NCBI RefSeq assembly: GCF_029892425.1
Contig: NZ_JARXWB010000007.1
Coordinates: 186,001-250,000, forward strand
Length of the DNA: 64,000 nucleotides
Direction of reading: 5' to 3'
From: Bradyrhizobium sp. BR13661
GTDB lineage: Bacteria; Pseudomonadota; Alphaproteobacteria; Rhizobiales; Xanthobacteraceae
Part shown: positions 17,275-26,087 of the stretch, one piece after another
Layout of the letters: every line of letters begins with the position of its first letter
Numbering within the stretch: position 1 is the first letter of the stretch
The notes under the pieces: model-generated
The model's database searches: none
Seen by the model: the letters and a program-made list of their open reading frames with translations, nothing else
What the model was told of the DNA's origin: nothing
Position numbers and translations under genes: made by a program

Positions 17275-18276
17275 ATGTCGACCCATATTGAAGTCCCCCC
17301 GCACGCCTTGCTCGAGCGCATCCTCACGCTTGAGATCGTGCGCGTGACGGAGCGGGCGGCAGTGTCGTCGGCGCGGTTGCGCGGGCATGGGCAGGAGAAG
17401 CCGGCCGACCAGGCCGCGGTCGACGCGATGCGCCGCGAGCTCAACAAGCTGCCGATCCAGGGCACCATCGTGATCGGCGAGGGCGAACGCGACGAGGCGC
17501 CGATGCTCTATATCGGCGAGAAGGTCGGCCTGAATGCCGGTCCGGAAGTCGACATCGCGGTCGATCCGCTCGAAGGCACCACGCTGTGCGCCAAGAACAT
17601 GCCGGGCTCGATCGCCACCATGGCGATGGCCGACGGCGGTACGCTGCTGCACGCCCCCGACGTCTACATGCAGAAGCTTGCGATCGGTCCCGGCTACGAC
17701 AAGGGTGTCGTCGAGCTCGATGCGAGCCCTGCCGATAACGTCCGTCGCCTGGCCAAGGCCAAGGGCGTGACGCCTGCAGGCATCACCGTTCTGGTGCTCG
17801 ACCGTCCGCGCCATGCCAGCATCATCGAGAGCGTGCGCTCGACGGGAGCAGCCGTGCGGCTCATCACCGACGGCGACGTTGCCGGCGTGATCCACTGCGC
17901 CGACCCCGACAACACCGGCGTCGACATGTATCTCGGCACCGGCGGCGCGCCGGAAGGCGTGCTCGCGGCCGTGGCGCTGCGCTGCATCGGCGGCCAGATG
18001 CAGTGCCGGCTCATTCTCGATTCCGACGAGAAGCGCGAACGCGCCGCCAAGATGGGCGTCAACGATCCCAAGATGATCTACGGCATCGAGGACATGGCGC
18101 GCGGCGACTGCCTGTTCGCGGCCACCGGCGTGACGACGGGTTCGCTGCTGTCGGGCGTAAAATTCCGCAAGGACGGCGTGATCGAGACCGAGACGGTGGT
18201 GATGCGCTCCGTCACCGGCACCGTGCGCTACATCAAGGCCGAGCACCGCGAGCTCGCGAAGTTTCATTTGGACTGA
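17275..18276 (+). CDS. glpX: Class II fructose-1,6-bisphosphatase
   Basis: GlpX hydrolyses fructose-1,6-bisphosphate (gluconeogenesis; it may also act on sedoheptulose bisphosphate). The 333 residues contain the lithium-sensitive phosphatase motifs GEGERDEAPMLYIGE and DIAVDPLEGTTLCA, then the PGSIATMA block and GIEDMARGDCLFAATGVT. AAGGAGTGAGCCG supplies a good ribosome site before the ATG. It is followed directly by a palindromic repeat rather than by recJ. Confidence 0.95.
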   Translation: MSTHIEVPPHALLERILTLEIVRVTERAAVSSARLRGHGQEKPADQAAVDAMRRELNKLPIQGTIVIGEGERDEAPMLYIGEKVGLNAGPEVDIAVDPLEGTTLCAKNMPGSIATMAMADGGTLLHAPDVYMQKLAIGPGYDKGVVELDASPADNVRRLAKAKGVTPAGITVLVLDRPRHASIIESVRSTGAAVRLITDGDVAGVIHCADPDNTGVDMYLGTGGAPEGVLAAVALRCIGGQMQCRLILDSDEKRERAAKMGVNDPKMIYGIEDMARGDCLFAATGVTTGSLLSGVKFRKDGVIETETVVMRSVTGTVRYIKAEHRELAKFHLD

Positions 18277-18284
18277 TGTTCTCG

Positions 18285-18396
18285 GTCATTCCGGGGCTCG
18301 CGAAGCGAGAACTATGGTGCGCAATTGCGCACCTGAGAATCTCGCGCCACAACTTCTGGATTCCGGGTTCGATGCTGCGCATCGCCCCGGAATGAC
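18285..18396. repeat. 112-bp palindromic intergenic repeat
   Basis: GTCATTCCGGGGC (18285-18297) and GCCCCGGAATGAC (18384-18396) are perfect 13-bp inverted ends. Two smaller palindromes are nested inside: CTCGCGAAGCGAG-like at 18297-18309 and GGTGCGCAATTGCGCACC at 18315-18332. The design fits a non-autonomous, REP/MITE-like dispersed repeat of the kind seen in Bradyrhizobium intergenic regions. It marks the left edge of the region separating glpX from recJ. Confidence 0.7.
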
Positions 18397-18420
18397 AACA
18401 AGAACAACCAGGAAATCGCC

Positions 18421-19140
18421 ATGTCCGATCTCTCCGCCGTCAAAGCCCTGATCTTCGATGTGTTCGGCACGGTCGTCGACTGGCGCACCAGCCTGATCAC
18501 CGACTTCATGTGGTGGAGCAAGCAGCGCGGCATCAGCGCCGACTGGACCGCGCTCGTCGATGGCTGGCGCGGCATGTACATGGCCTCGATGGACGATGTG
18601 CGCAAACATCCCGAGCGCGGCTATGTCATGCTCGACGATCTGCACCGCCGCTCGCTCGAGAAGCTGGTCGAGCAATTTGCCATCAAGGGCCTCACCGATG
18701 CCGATCTCGATTATCTCACCAAGGGCTGGCACCGCCTCAATCCCTGGCCCGACAGCGTTGCAGGCCTGACACGATTGAAGACGAAATTCGTGATCTCGCC
18801 GCTATCGAACGGCAACGTCGCGCTGCTCACCAACATGGCGAAGTTTGCGGGCCTGCCGTGGGACCTCATCATGTCGGCCGAGCTGTTCGAGCATTACAAG
18901 CCCGATCCCGAAACCTATCTCGGCGCCGCAAAGCTGCTGTGCCTCGAGCCGGAGCAGGTGATGATGGTCGCCGCCCACAATGGCGATCTCGCCGCCGCGC
19001 AGAAAAATGGCCTCAAGACCGCGTTCGTCGCGCGGCCGACCGAATATGGCCCGTTGCAGAAGCTCGATTTCGAAGCGACCGGCAACTGGGACATCGTCGC
19101 CAAGGACTTTGGCGGGATCGCCGACAGACTGGGGTGCTAG
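18421..19140 (+). CDS. Haloacid dehalogenase type II (HAD superfamily)
   Basis: A 239-residue HAD hydrolase of the 2-haloacid dehalogenase subgroup. Nucleophile Asp13 lies in LIFDVFGTVVDW, a sequence pattern characteristic of type II haloacid dehalogenases rather than phosphatases. SPLSNGN (motif II), the lysine in HYKPDPETYLGA (motif III) and VAAHNGDLAAAQ (motif IV) are present. It would hydrolyse short 2-haloalkanoates by L-DEX-type chemistry, though many homologues are poorly characterised. It is tail-to-tail with the GntR gene. Confidence 0.85.
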   Translation: MSDLSAVKALIFDVFGTVVDWRTSLITDFMWWSKQRGISADWTALVDGWRGMYMASMDDVRKHPERGYVMLDDLHRRSLEKLVEQFAIKGLTDADLDYLTKGWHRLNPWPDSVAGLTRLKTKFVISPLSNGNVALLTNMAKFAGLPWDLIMSAELFEHYKPDPETYLGAAKLLCLEPEQVMMVAAHNGDLAAAQKNGLKTAFVARPTEYGPLQKLDFEATGNWDIVAKDFGGIADRLGC

Positions 19141-19153
19141 GCGAGCCGCCGCC

Positions 19154-19819
19154 TCAGGCGATCTTCAGCGCGAGCTCGCTCGCCTCTGTTTCCGCAAACC
19201 CAGCCTGCAGCACCTCTTCTCGCTTGTGCCGCAGATGCGCGCGCAGGATGTGGGAGAGGCCGGCGCCGTCGCGGCGCTGGAGTGCGTTCAGGATGGCTTC
19301 GTGTTCGCTGACCGCAAAGGTCCAGCGCTGTGGCGTCATCGGCGTGACGTAGCGCGCGCGGCGGATGCGCGCGGTCACGGACGCGTAGAGTCCTGAAAGC
19401 ACGGGATTGCCGGCGGCAGCGACGATGCCCTCGTGGATGGCGCGGTTGCCACGATAATACTGGATCAGGTCGCCCTCGCGATAATGCTGCACCATTGCCG
19501 CGTGCGCCGCGGCGATCTCAGCAATCTCGCGATCGCTGATGCGCTCGCAGGCGAGCTCGCCCGCCAGCGCTTCGAGACCCTGGCAGACCTCGAAGAGGTC
19601 GCGCATGTCCTTGTCGGTCAGTTTTGCCGCGCGCGAGCCGCGATGGGGCAGGAGCTGCACAAGACCTTCGGCAGCCAGCACCTTGAGCGCTTCACGCAGC
19701 GGCGTGCGCGAGATGTCGAGCCGCTCGCACAGCTCGCGCTCGGGGATTCGCGCGCCCGGCGGGATCTCGCCGTCGAGCAGAATGTCGCGGATGCGGCCGA
19801 CGACTTCCTCATGCAGCAT
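19154..19819 (-). CDS. GntR-family regulator with FCD domain
   Basis: A 221-residue FadR/VanR-type regulator. The winged helix-turn-helix is at about residues 5-70 (IPERELCERLDISRTPLREALKVLAAEGLVQLLPHRGSRAA). The all-helical FCD ligand domain follows, with acidic/His metal-binding positions (NRAIHEGIVAAAGN, SEHEAILNALQRRD). It is divergently transcribed from the enoyl-CoA hydratase gene, and two copies of TTTTGAATGCAAAA in opposite orientation occupy the intergenic region. It therefore very probably represses the echA-CoA transferase-tctCBA-pdxA-like operon until an acyl or carboxylate ligand binds. Confidence 0.9.
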   Translation of the reverse strand: MLHEEVVGRIRDILLDGEIPPGARIPERELCERLDISRTPLREALKVLAAEGLVQLLPHRGSRAAKLTDKDMRDLFEVCQGLEALAGELACERISDREIAEIAAAHAAMVQHYREGDLIQYYRGNRAIHEGIVAAAGNPVLSGLYASVTARIRRARYVTPMTPQRWTFAVSEHEAILNALQRRDGAGLSHILRAHLRHKREEVLQAGFAETEASELALKIA

Positions 19820-19831
19820 GGGATATCTCTA

Positions 19832-19845
19832 TTTTGAATGCAAAA
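19832..19845. promoter_or_regulatory. Putative GntR operator 1
   Basis: TTTTGAATGCAAAA lies 13 bases upstream of the GntR start. It is the exact reverse complement (14 of 14) of 19894-19907 on the other side of the intergenic region. Confidence 0.6.
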
Positions 19846-19892
19846 GTGACCAGCTAGACGAAAGTTAGGTATCTATATCTTGAAATTCCCAA

Positions 19893-19916
19893 TTTTTGCA
19901 TTCAAAAATGCAAAAA
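19893..19916. promoter_or_regulatory. Putative GntR operator 2
   Basis: TTTTTGCAT (19893-19901) and ATGCAAAAA (19908-19916) form a perfect 9-bp inverted repeat with a 6-base spacer, ending 20 bases before the enoyl-CoA hydratase ATG. TGCAT half sites suit FCD-type GntR proteins. The location favours blocking initiation of the catabolic operon. Confidence 0.65.
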
Positions 19917-19936
19917 ACAATGGGGGGATCGAGGAA

Positions 19937-20731
19937 ATGGACCAGGCCACAGCGGCGGACGACCTCGTTTTTGAATGCAGGGACGGGATCGGACGGATCA
20001 CCTTCAACCGCCCGCAGGCGCGCAATGCCTTCACCTTCGCCATGTACGAGCGGCTCGCCGCCATCTGCGCGCAGGCCAATGACGACAGGTCCATCAAGGT
20101 GCTGGTGCTGCGCGGGGCCGGCGACAAGGCGTTCGCCTCCGGCACCGACATCAACCAGTTCCGCGAATTCAAGACGCCGCAGGATTCCATCGACTACGAG
20201 AACCGGATCGACCGGGTGCTCACCACGCTGGAGCAATGCCGCGTGCCGACCATCGCGGCGATCAACGGCTTCTGCACCGGCGGCGGGGCAGGGATCGCCG
20301 CGGCCTGCGACCTGCGTATCGGCACGCGCAGCACCATGATCGGATTCCCTATCGCCCGCACGCTCGGCAATTGCCTGTCGATGTCCAATGTCAGCCGTCT
20401 CACCGCGCTGATTGGTGCGGCGCGGGTCAAGGACCTGATCTTCACTGCGCGGCTGGTCGATGCGGCGGAGGCCGCAAATGTCGGGCTGCTCGGCGAGATC
20501 GTCGACGATCTCGCCGCGCTCGACAAACGCGCTGACGAGGTCGCGCGCCTCGTTGCCAGCCACGCGCCGCTGACGCTGAATGCGACCAAGCAGGCGGTCG
20601 CCCGCCTGCAACGGCGGCTGACTCAGGACGAGGGTGAAGACCTCATCCTGATGTGCTACACGAGCCAGGATTTTCGCGAAGGGCTCGATGCTTTCCTCAG
20701 CAAGCGCGCCCCGCAGTGGCGCGGTCAATAG
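19937..20731 (+). CDS. Enoyl-CoA hydratase/isomerase family (crotonase) protein
   Basis: A 264-residue crotonase-fold protein. It has the FNRPQARNAFTFAMYERL segment, the oxyanion-hole region GDKAFASGTDINQF and INGFCTGGGAGIAAACDLRIG. In the usual catalytic area (residues ~110-145) the glutamate pair of classical hydratases is not obvious, so it may be an isomerase, hydrolase or lyase of the same fold. The ATG at 19937 with GAGGAA directly before it is chosen. The longer frame from 19880 would run through the operator. It is the first gene of the operon, nine bases before the CoA transferase. Confidence 0.88.
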   Translation: MDQATAADDLVFECRDGIGRITFNRPQARNAFTFAMYERLAAICAQANDDRSIKVLVLRGAGDKAFASGTDINQFREFKTPQDSIDYENRIDRVLTTLEQCRVPTIAAINGFCTGGGAGIAAACDLRIGTRSTMIGFPIARTLGNCLSMSNVSRLTALIGAARVKDLIFTARLVDAAEAANVGLLGEIVDDLAALDKRADEVARLVASHAPLTLNATKQAVARLQRRLTQDEGEDLILMCYTSQDFREGLDAFLSKRAPQWRGQ

Positions 20732-20740
20732 GACGCCCCG

Positions 20741-21991
20741 ATGCCAAGCGATCAGCCGCAATCCACCGCCCGCCGCTCAGGTCCGCTTGCCGGCCTCAAA
20801 GTTATCGATCTCACCCATGTCATGGCAGGGCCGACCTGCACCTTGATGCTCGCCGACATGGGCGCCGACGTCATCAAGATCGAGAAATGGCCTAATGGAG
20901 ACGACACCCGCCATTCGGTGCCGCCGAAGATCGGCGACGAGGCCGCCTCGTTCCTGATGATGAACCGCAACAAGCGCGGCATCGTGCTGGATCTCAAGAC
21001 CGACGGCGGCAAGGAGGTGCTGCGGCGTCTGATCGCTGACGCCGACGTGCTGGTCGAGAACTTTGCGCCCGGCGCGATGGAGCGGCTGGGCTTCGGCTAT
21101 CAAGAACTGCACAAGCAATTCCCGGCGCTGATCTATTGCTCGCTGTCTGGGTTTGGCCGCACCGGTCCCTACAAGCACCGCAGGGGATTTGACCTGGTCG
21201 CGCAGGCGATGAGCGGCATCATGAGCTTTACCGGCGAACGCCCCGACGGTCCGCCCGTGAAATGCGGCCCGCCGCTCTCGGACATTACCGCGGGCCTGCT
21301 CGCGAGCATGGGCATCCTTGCTGCCTATACCCATCGGCTCAAGACCGGGGAGGGGCAGTGGGTCGAGACGTCGCTCTTTGAGGCGGCGCTGGTGCAGACC
21401 TATTGGCAGTCGACCATCGCGCTGGCCGCCGGCACCGCGCCACGCGCGATGGGCTCGGCGCATCCGCTCAACGCGCCATACCAGGCGTTTGAGGCTTCCG
21501 ACGGTTGGCTCGTCGTCGGCGGCGCCAACAAGAAACATTGGCTGCTGATGCTGGAAGCGCTGGGCGCCAGCGAGCTCGCCGCCGATCCGCGCTTCGTCAC
21601 GGGGGCTGACCGCATGGCCAATTTGAAGGAGCTGGAAGCGGTGCTGAGCGAGCGCTTCCGCACACAGACGCGCGCGCATTGGCTCGCGGCGCTGGACGAG
21701 AAGGGCGTGCCCTGCGGTCCCGTGCATGACATGCTGGAGGCGCTCAGCGATCCCCAGACGCTGGCGCGCGACATGGTGGTCGAGGTCGAGCATTCCACTC
21801 TTGGTCCGATCAAGACCATCGGGTTGCCGGTTAAATTTTCGGAGACGCCGGGCAAGGTGGCCTCCGGCGCGCCCGTCTATGGCGAACATACGCGCGAGGT
21901 TTTGGCCGAGCATGGGTTCGACCCGACGCAAATCGAAGTGCTCGAGAAAGAAGGCGCGATCGTCTCGGCCGCAAGGGAGCGTGTCGCCTGA
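20741..21991 (+). CDS. Class III CoA transferase (CaiB/BaiF family)
   Basis: A 416-residue family III CoA transferase, which moves CoA between acyl-CoA and a free carboxylate through an anhydride mechanism. The N-terminus shows LAGLKVIDLTHVMAGPTCTLMLADMGADVIKIE, and the catalytic aspartate should lie near the RGFDLVAQAMSGIMSFTG segment. The C-terminal region has YGEHTREVLAEHG. It is likely to activate the carboxylate imported by the TctCBA system to its CoA thioester for the neighbouring crotonase. The acid itself cannot be named. Confidence 0.92.
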   Translation: MPSDQPQSTARRSGPLAGLKVIDLTHVMAGPTCTLMLADMGADVIKIEKWPNGDDTRHSVPPKIGDEAASFLMMNRNKRGIVLDLKTDGGKEVLRRLIADADVLVENFAPGAMERLGFGYQELHKQFPALIYCSLSGFGRTGPYKHRRGFDLVAQAMSGIMSFTGERPDGPPVKCGPPLSDITAGLLASMGILAAYTHRLKTGEGQWVETSLFEAALVQTYWQSTIALAAGTAPRAMGSAHPLNAPYQAFEASDGWLVVGGANKKHWLLMLEALGASELAADPRFVTGADRMANLKELEAVLSERFRTQTRAHWLAALDEKGVPCGPVHDMLEALSDPQTLARDMVVEVEHSTLGPIKTIGLPVKFSETPGKVASGAPVYGEHTREVLAEHGFDPTQIEVLEKEGAIVSAARERVA

Positions 21992-22045
21992 GCGGACGTC
22001 GAGACGACTGATCAAACAAAACAGAAAAGTCAGTTGGAGGAAATC

Positions 22046-23038
22046 ATGCGTGGGACGTCTCTCTTCCTGTTGTCCGTCAGTGCGGTCATGCTCGCAGGCG
22101 CGATGCCTGCATTCGCGGCCTGGCAGCCGCAGAAGCCGATCGAGTTCGTGGCGACCGCCGGCCCCGGTGGCGGCACCGACAACATGGCCCGCGCAGTCCA
22201 GAACATCATCACCAAGTACAAGCTGACGGATCAGCCCATCGTCGTCGTCAACAAGGGCGGCGGCAGCGGCGCGGAGGGCTACGTCTACGGCAAGGCGTCC
22301 GCCGGCGATCCCCACAAGGTGATCTTCGGCACCTCGAACGCCTGGCAGCAGCCGCTCGTCTCAAAAGTTGCCTTCAACTACACCGATCTCACCCCGATCG
22401 CAGCGATGGCACAGGATGAGTTCCTGCTCTGGGTCAAGCAGGACGCGCCCTACAAGACCGCCGGCGACTATCTGAAGGCGGCGGCATCGGGCGAGTTCAA
22501 GATGGGCGGGGCGCAGTCCAAGGACACCGATGAAGTGTTGACGCGCATGATCGAGAAGACGGGGCACGTCAAGCTCACCTATATCCCCTTCAAGAGCGGC
22601 GCCGAGGTCGCGGTACAGCTCGCCGGTGGGCATCTCGATTCCCACGTCAACAATCCCAGCGAAAGCCTGGGACAATGGCGCGGCGGCACGCAGCGTCCGC
22701 TCTGCGTCTTCAACCCGAAGCGCCTGCCTGATGGCCCCAAGATCACCGCGACCGAAGGCTGGAGCGACGTCCCGACCTGCGCCGAGCAGGGCCTCGACAT
22801 CAAGCAATATGAGCAGCCACGCACGGTCTGGCTGCCCGGCAAGGTCACGCCGGAGCAGGCCGAATATTACGTCGACCTCATGAAGAAGGTGCAGGCGACG
22901 CCGGAATGGAAGGACTACATCGAGAAGACCTCCCAGGTTGACACGTTCCTGACCGGTGCCGAGTTCGACAAGTTCATCAAGGAGGACCTCGAGCACGTCC
23001 GGCAGGTTGCGAGCGAGCAGGGCTGGCTGGTCAAGTGA
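22046..23038 (+). CDS. Tripartite tricarboxylate transporter substrate-binding protein (TctC/Bug)
   Basis: A 330-residue periplasmic binding protein with a Sec signal peptide (LFLLSVSAVMLAGAMPAFA). The Bug-family features are WQPQKPIEFVATAGPGGGTDNMAR and VVVNKGGGSGAEGY near the N-terminus, which contact the carboxylate ligand. GGAGGAAATC gives a strong ribosome site for the ATG at 22046. It delivers the substrate to TctBA encoded just downstream. Bug proteins bind citrate, dicarboxylates, aromatic acids and others, so the ligand is open. Confidence 0.92.
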   Translation: MRGTSLFLLSVSAVMLAGAMPAFAAWQPQKPIEFVATAGPGGGTDNMARAVQNIITKYKLTDQPIVVVNKGGGSGAEGYVYGKASAGDPHKVIFGTSNAWQQPLVSKVAFNYTDLTPIAAMAQDEFLLWVKQDAPYKTAGDYLKAAASGEFKMGGAQSKDTDEVLTRMIEKTGHVKLTYIPFKSGAEVAVQLAGGHLDSHVNNPSESLGQWRGGTQRPLCVFNPKRLPDGPKITATEGWSDVPTCAEQGLDIKQYEQPRTVWLPGKVTPEQAEYYVDLMKKVQATPEWKDYIEKTSQVDTFLTGAEFDKFIKEDLEHVRQVASEQGWLVK

Positions 23039-23054
23039 GGATCAGGAGCCCTCG

Positions 23055-23537
23055 ATGATCTCGCGACGCGCCCTCGAACTTGTGACCGCCATCCTCACTG
23101 GCAGTTTCGGTGTCGCGGTGGTGGTCCAGAGTCTGGACAACGGCATCGGCTGGTCGAGCGAGGGCGTTGAATCAGGCACGTTTCCGTTCTTGACCGGGAT
23201 CATCATCGTCGCCGGAAGCCTCTACAATCTCGTGCGTGGCGTCGTGCCGACCGCCTCGCTGGCGAACGTCCCCATTGCGATCACCTCCGTTGAGCTGCGG
23301 CGGCTGGCGGGCCTGTTCGTGCCGGCCGCGATCTTCGTCGCGGCGATCCCGCTGCTCGGGATGTATGTCGCGTCGGCGGCGTATGTGTTCGCGGTGCTCG
23401 CGATCCCCCGGTATCAGTCCATCCTGCGGTCGGCGGTGACGGCGGCAGCAACGGCACTCGCGCTCTATGTCGTGTTCGAGCGCATGTTCCAGGTCAGCCT
23501 ACCTCACGGCGCACTCGCCGCGGCGCTCGGGTTCTGA
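23055..23537 (+). CDS. Tripartite tricarboxylate transporter small subunit (TctB)
   Basis: A 160-residue membrane protein with four hydrophobic helices, in the position and size of TctB. AGGAG lies 7 bases before the ATG at 23055. The central segments SGTFPFLTGIIIVAGSLYNLVRG and LGMYVASAAYVFAVLAIPRYQ are typical of the family. It forms the membrane part of the sodium-coupled transporter with TctA and lies 16 bases after tctC. Confidence 0.88.
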   Translation: MISRRALELVTAILTGSFGVAVVVQSLDNGIGWSSEGVESGTFPFLTGIIIVAGSLYNLVRGVVPTASLANVPIAITSVELRRLAGLFVPAAIFVAAIPLLGMYVASAAYVFAVLAIPRYQSILRSAVTAAATALALYVVFERMFQVSLPHGALAAALGF

Positions 23538-23550
23538 GGGGAAGAGACCG

Positions 23551-25083
23551 ATGGATAATCTCTCGGAGCTCTTCCACGGCTTCACCATCGCGGTCACGGT
23601 GCCGCATCTGGCCTTGATGGTTGTCGGCGTGCTGCTCGGCATTCTCGTCGGCGTGCTGCCGGGGCTGGGTGCGCCGAACGGCGTGTCGCTGCTGCTGCCG
23701 CTGACCTTCGGCATGCAGCCGGTCTCGGCGATCATCCTGCTCTCCAGCATGTATTGGGGTGCGCTGTTCGGCGGCTCCGTCACCTCGATCCTGTTCAACA
23801 TTCCCGGCGAGCCATCATCGGTCGCGACCACCTTCGACGGCTATCCGATGGCGCGTGACGGTCGGCCGACCACGGCGCTCGCAACCGCCTTCGGCTCGGC
23901 CGCATTTGGTGCGCTTGTTGGCGTCATTCTGATCACCTTCCTGGCGTCGTGGGTGGCGCAGGTTGCGCTCGCCTTTGGTCCGGCGGAGTATTTTGCCGTG
24001 TATTTCCTGGCGTTCGCGAGCTTTGTCGGTATGGGCGGCGCAGCCCCGATCAAGACCGTCGTTGCGCTCGCGATCGGCTTTGCGATCGCCGCCATCGGCA
24101 TCGACACCGTCTCCGGCAGCGTCCGCCTCACCATGGGCGTGGACGAGTTGGTCAAGGGCGTGAACTTCGTCGTCGCGGTGATGGGCCTGTTCGGCATCGG
24201 CGAGCTGCTGGTGGCAGTCGAGGAAGAATTTCATGCCCGCGCCGTTTCGTCGAAGATCGACTGGGGCGAGGTGTTTCGCGCGGTTGGCCGCCTGCCGCGC
24301 CACAGCGTTGCGCTGCTGCGCAGTGCCGCGATCGGCTGCTGGATGGGGATCACACCGGGCGGCCCGACCGCGGCGTCCTTCATGAGCTACGGCATCGCGC
24401 GCCGCTTCTCCCGCCGCGGCCGCTATTTCGGCACCGGCGAGGTCGAGGGCATCATCTCGCCGGAGACCGCCGATCATGCCGCCGGCACCAGCGCGCTGCT
24501 GCCGATGCTCGCGCTCGGCATTCCCGGCTCCGCGACCGCGGCCGTGATGATGGGCGGGCTGATGATCTGGGGTCTCAACCCCGGGCCGATGCTGTTCGTG
24601 GACCAGAAAGACTTCGTCTGGGGCCTGATCGCCTCGATGTATGTCGGCAACATCGTTGCGGTCGCGCTGGTGCTGCTGACCGTGCCTGTTTTCGCCGCGT
24701 TGATGCGGATTCCCTTCGTGGTCATTGCGCCGCTGATCGTGATCATCTGCGTCGTCGGTGCCTATTCGGTGTCGAACTCCTATCTCGACGTGGTGATGAT
24801 GCTCGGTTTCGGCATCGTCGGCTATCTCTTCAAGAAGCTGTTTTATCCGCTGGCACCGCTGGTGCTCGCGATCGTCATCGGCGACAAGGCCGAGGATGCG
24901 TTCCGTCAATCCATGCTGATGTCCAAGGGATCCATCGGCATCTTCTTTGCCAACAAGCTGGTGACGTGCCTGGTGGTCGCAGGCATCGCGCTGCTGCTGC
25001 TTCCGCTGGTGCTGCAGCTCGCGCGGCCCTTCCGCAAGTCCCCAGCCACTGAGACGTCCGCCCAGGAAAAGGTGATCATATGA
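23551..25083 (+). CDS. Tripartite tricarboxylate transporter large subunit (TctA)
   Basis: A 510-residue polytopic protein with about twelve membrane segments. The diagnostic TctA motif GILVGVLPGLGAPNGVSLLLPLTFG is near residue 30. Conserved MYWGALFGGSVTSILFNIPGEPSSVATTFDGYPMA and a second internal repeat (GIPGSATAAVMMGGLMIWGLNPGP) are present. The start at 23551 follows AGGGGAAGAGACCG. The stop overlaps the next gene by four bases, so uptake and the PdxA-like enzyme are translationally coupled. Confidence 0.95.
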   Translation: MDNLSELFHGFTIAVTVPHLALMVVGVLLGILVGVLPGLGAPNGVSLLLPLTFGMQPVSAIILLSSMYWGALFGGSVTSILFNIPGEPSSVATTFDGYPMARDGRPTTALATAFGSAAFGALVGVILITFLASWVAQVALAFGPAEYFAVYFLAFASFVGMGGAAPIKTVVALAIGFAIAAIGIDTVSGSVRLTMGVDELVKGVNFVVAVMGLFGIGELLVAVEEEFHARAVSSKIDWGEVFRAVGRLPRHSVALLRSAAIGCWMGITPGGPTAASFMSYGIARRFSRRGRYFGTGEVEGIISPETADHAAGTSALLPMLALGIPGSATAAVMMGGLMIWGLNPGPMLFVDQKDFVWGLIASMYVGNIVAVALVLLTVPVFAALMRIPFVVIAPLIVIICVVGAYSVSNSYLDVVMMLGFGIVGYLFKKLFYPLAPLVLAIVIGDKAEDAFRQSMLMSKGSIGIFFANKLVTCLVVAGIALLLLPLVLQLARPFRKSPATETSAQEKVII

Positions 25084-26087
25084 CCGCAAAGCCGCTCATC
25101 GCGCTGGCGATGGGAGACCCCGCCGGTATCAGCCCGGAGCTGACGGCCAAGCTTGTAGCCCTCGACGAGATCCGCAGCCGCTGCCGCCTCGTCGTGATCG
25201 GCGATCGCCGCATCTTTGACCAGGGCGCGCGCGTTGCCGGCGTAAAGCCGGAGCTGACGTACGTAGAGCAGGGGGCTGATTTTCGCGCGGCGAAGGGCGA
25301 TGCGCTGTTCGTCGATCTCGGCCATCTCGATCCCAGGGAGGTTGAACCGAAGACCGCGACCCTGGCCGGCGGGAAATTCGCACTGACGAATTATCGGCAC
25401 GCACTTGAGCTTGCCCGCGACGGCCGCGTCGATGCGGTCTGCTTCACACCATTCAACAAGCAGGCGATGCGCTATGCCCGCGCCGACTATGATGACGAGA
25501 TCGCGTTCTCGGCCGAAGTCGCCGGGCTCAAGACACCGGCCAGCGAATTCAACGTGCTCGGCGAGCTCTGGAATGCCAGGGTCACCTCGCATATTCCGCT
25601 CAAGGACGTCGCATCAAAACTGTCGGGCGAGCGCATCCTGCGCGCGCTCAAACTGACCGATGCCTGCATGCGCAATGCCGGCTTTGCACGGCCGCGCATT
25701 GCTGTCGCGGGCCTCAATCCGCATGCCGGCGACGGCGGCAATTTCGGCCGCGAGGAAATCGATGTCATCGCGCCCGTGGTGGAAGCCGGCCAACGCGAGG
25801 GCATTGCCGTGGAGGGCCCGTTTCCGGCCGACACCGTGTTTCTGCGTGCCAAGGCCGGCGCCTTCGATGCCGTGCTGACGATGTACCACGACCAGGGCCA
25901 GATCGCGATGAAGCTGATGGGGTTCGATCGCGGCGTCACCCTGCTCGGCGGCTTCCCGTTCCCGATCTGCACGCCCGCGCACGGCACCGCCTACGACATC
26001 GCAGGCCAGGGCATCGCATCAACAGGTGCCAGCCGCGCCGCGGTGCTGCTGGCGGCGGAGATGGCGTCGCGGCGTATCGCGCAATGA
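25080..26087 (+). CDS. PdxA-family NAD-dependent dehydrogenase (PdxA2/TphB-like)
   Basis: A 335-residue member of the PdxA family of metal-dependent oxidative decarboxylases. Motifs are MGDPAGISPEL, the metal-binding histidine in SHIPLKDV, the NPHAGDGGNFGREE phosphate/NAD region, YHDQGQIAMKLMGFDRGVTLLGG and PAHGTAYDIAGQG. The family includes vitamin B6 PdxA, 4-phosphothreonate/erythronate dehydrogenase PdxA2 and the terephthalate dihydrodiol dehydrogenase TphB. Its 4-base coupling to tctA argues for a catabolic role on the imported acid rather than cofactor synthesis. Confidence 0.88.
   Translation: MTAKPLIALAMGDPAGISPELTAKLVALDEIRSRCRLVVIGDRRIFDQGARVAGVKPELTYVEQGADFRAAKGDALFVDLGHLDPREVEPKTATLAGGKFALTNYRHALELARDGRVDAVCFTPFNKQAMRYARADYDDEIAFSAEVAGLKTPASEFNVLGELWNARVTSHIPLKDVASKLSGERILRALKLTDACMRNAGFARPRIAVAGLNPHAGDGGNFGREEIDVIAPVVEAGQREGIAVEGPFPADTVFLRAKAGAFDAVLTMYHDQGQIAMKLMGFDRGVTLLGGFPFPICTPAHGTAYDIAGQGIASTGASRAAVLLAAEMASRRIAQ

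Noticed and set aside
15757..18267. An 836-codon open frame antisense to hom and glpX
   Set aside because: Its translation is low-complexity Arg/His/Gly/Ala-rich, without motifs, and mirrors the third-position GC of the true genes on the other strand.
20777..22315. A 512-codon frame antisense to the CoA transferase gene
   Set aside because: Shadow of the real gene; no motif, and it crosses the tctC start region.
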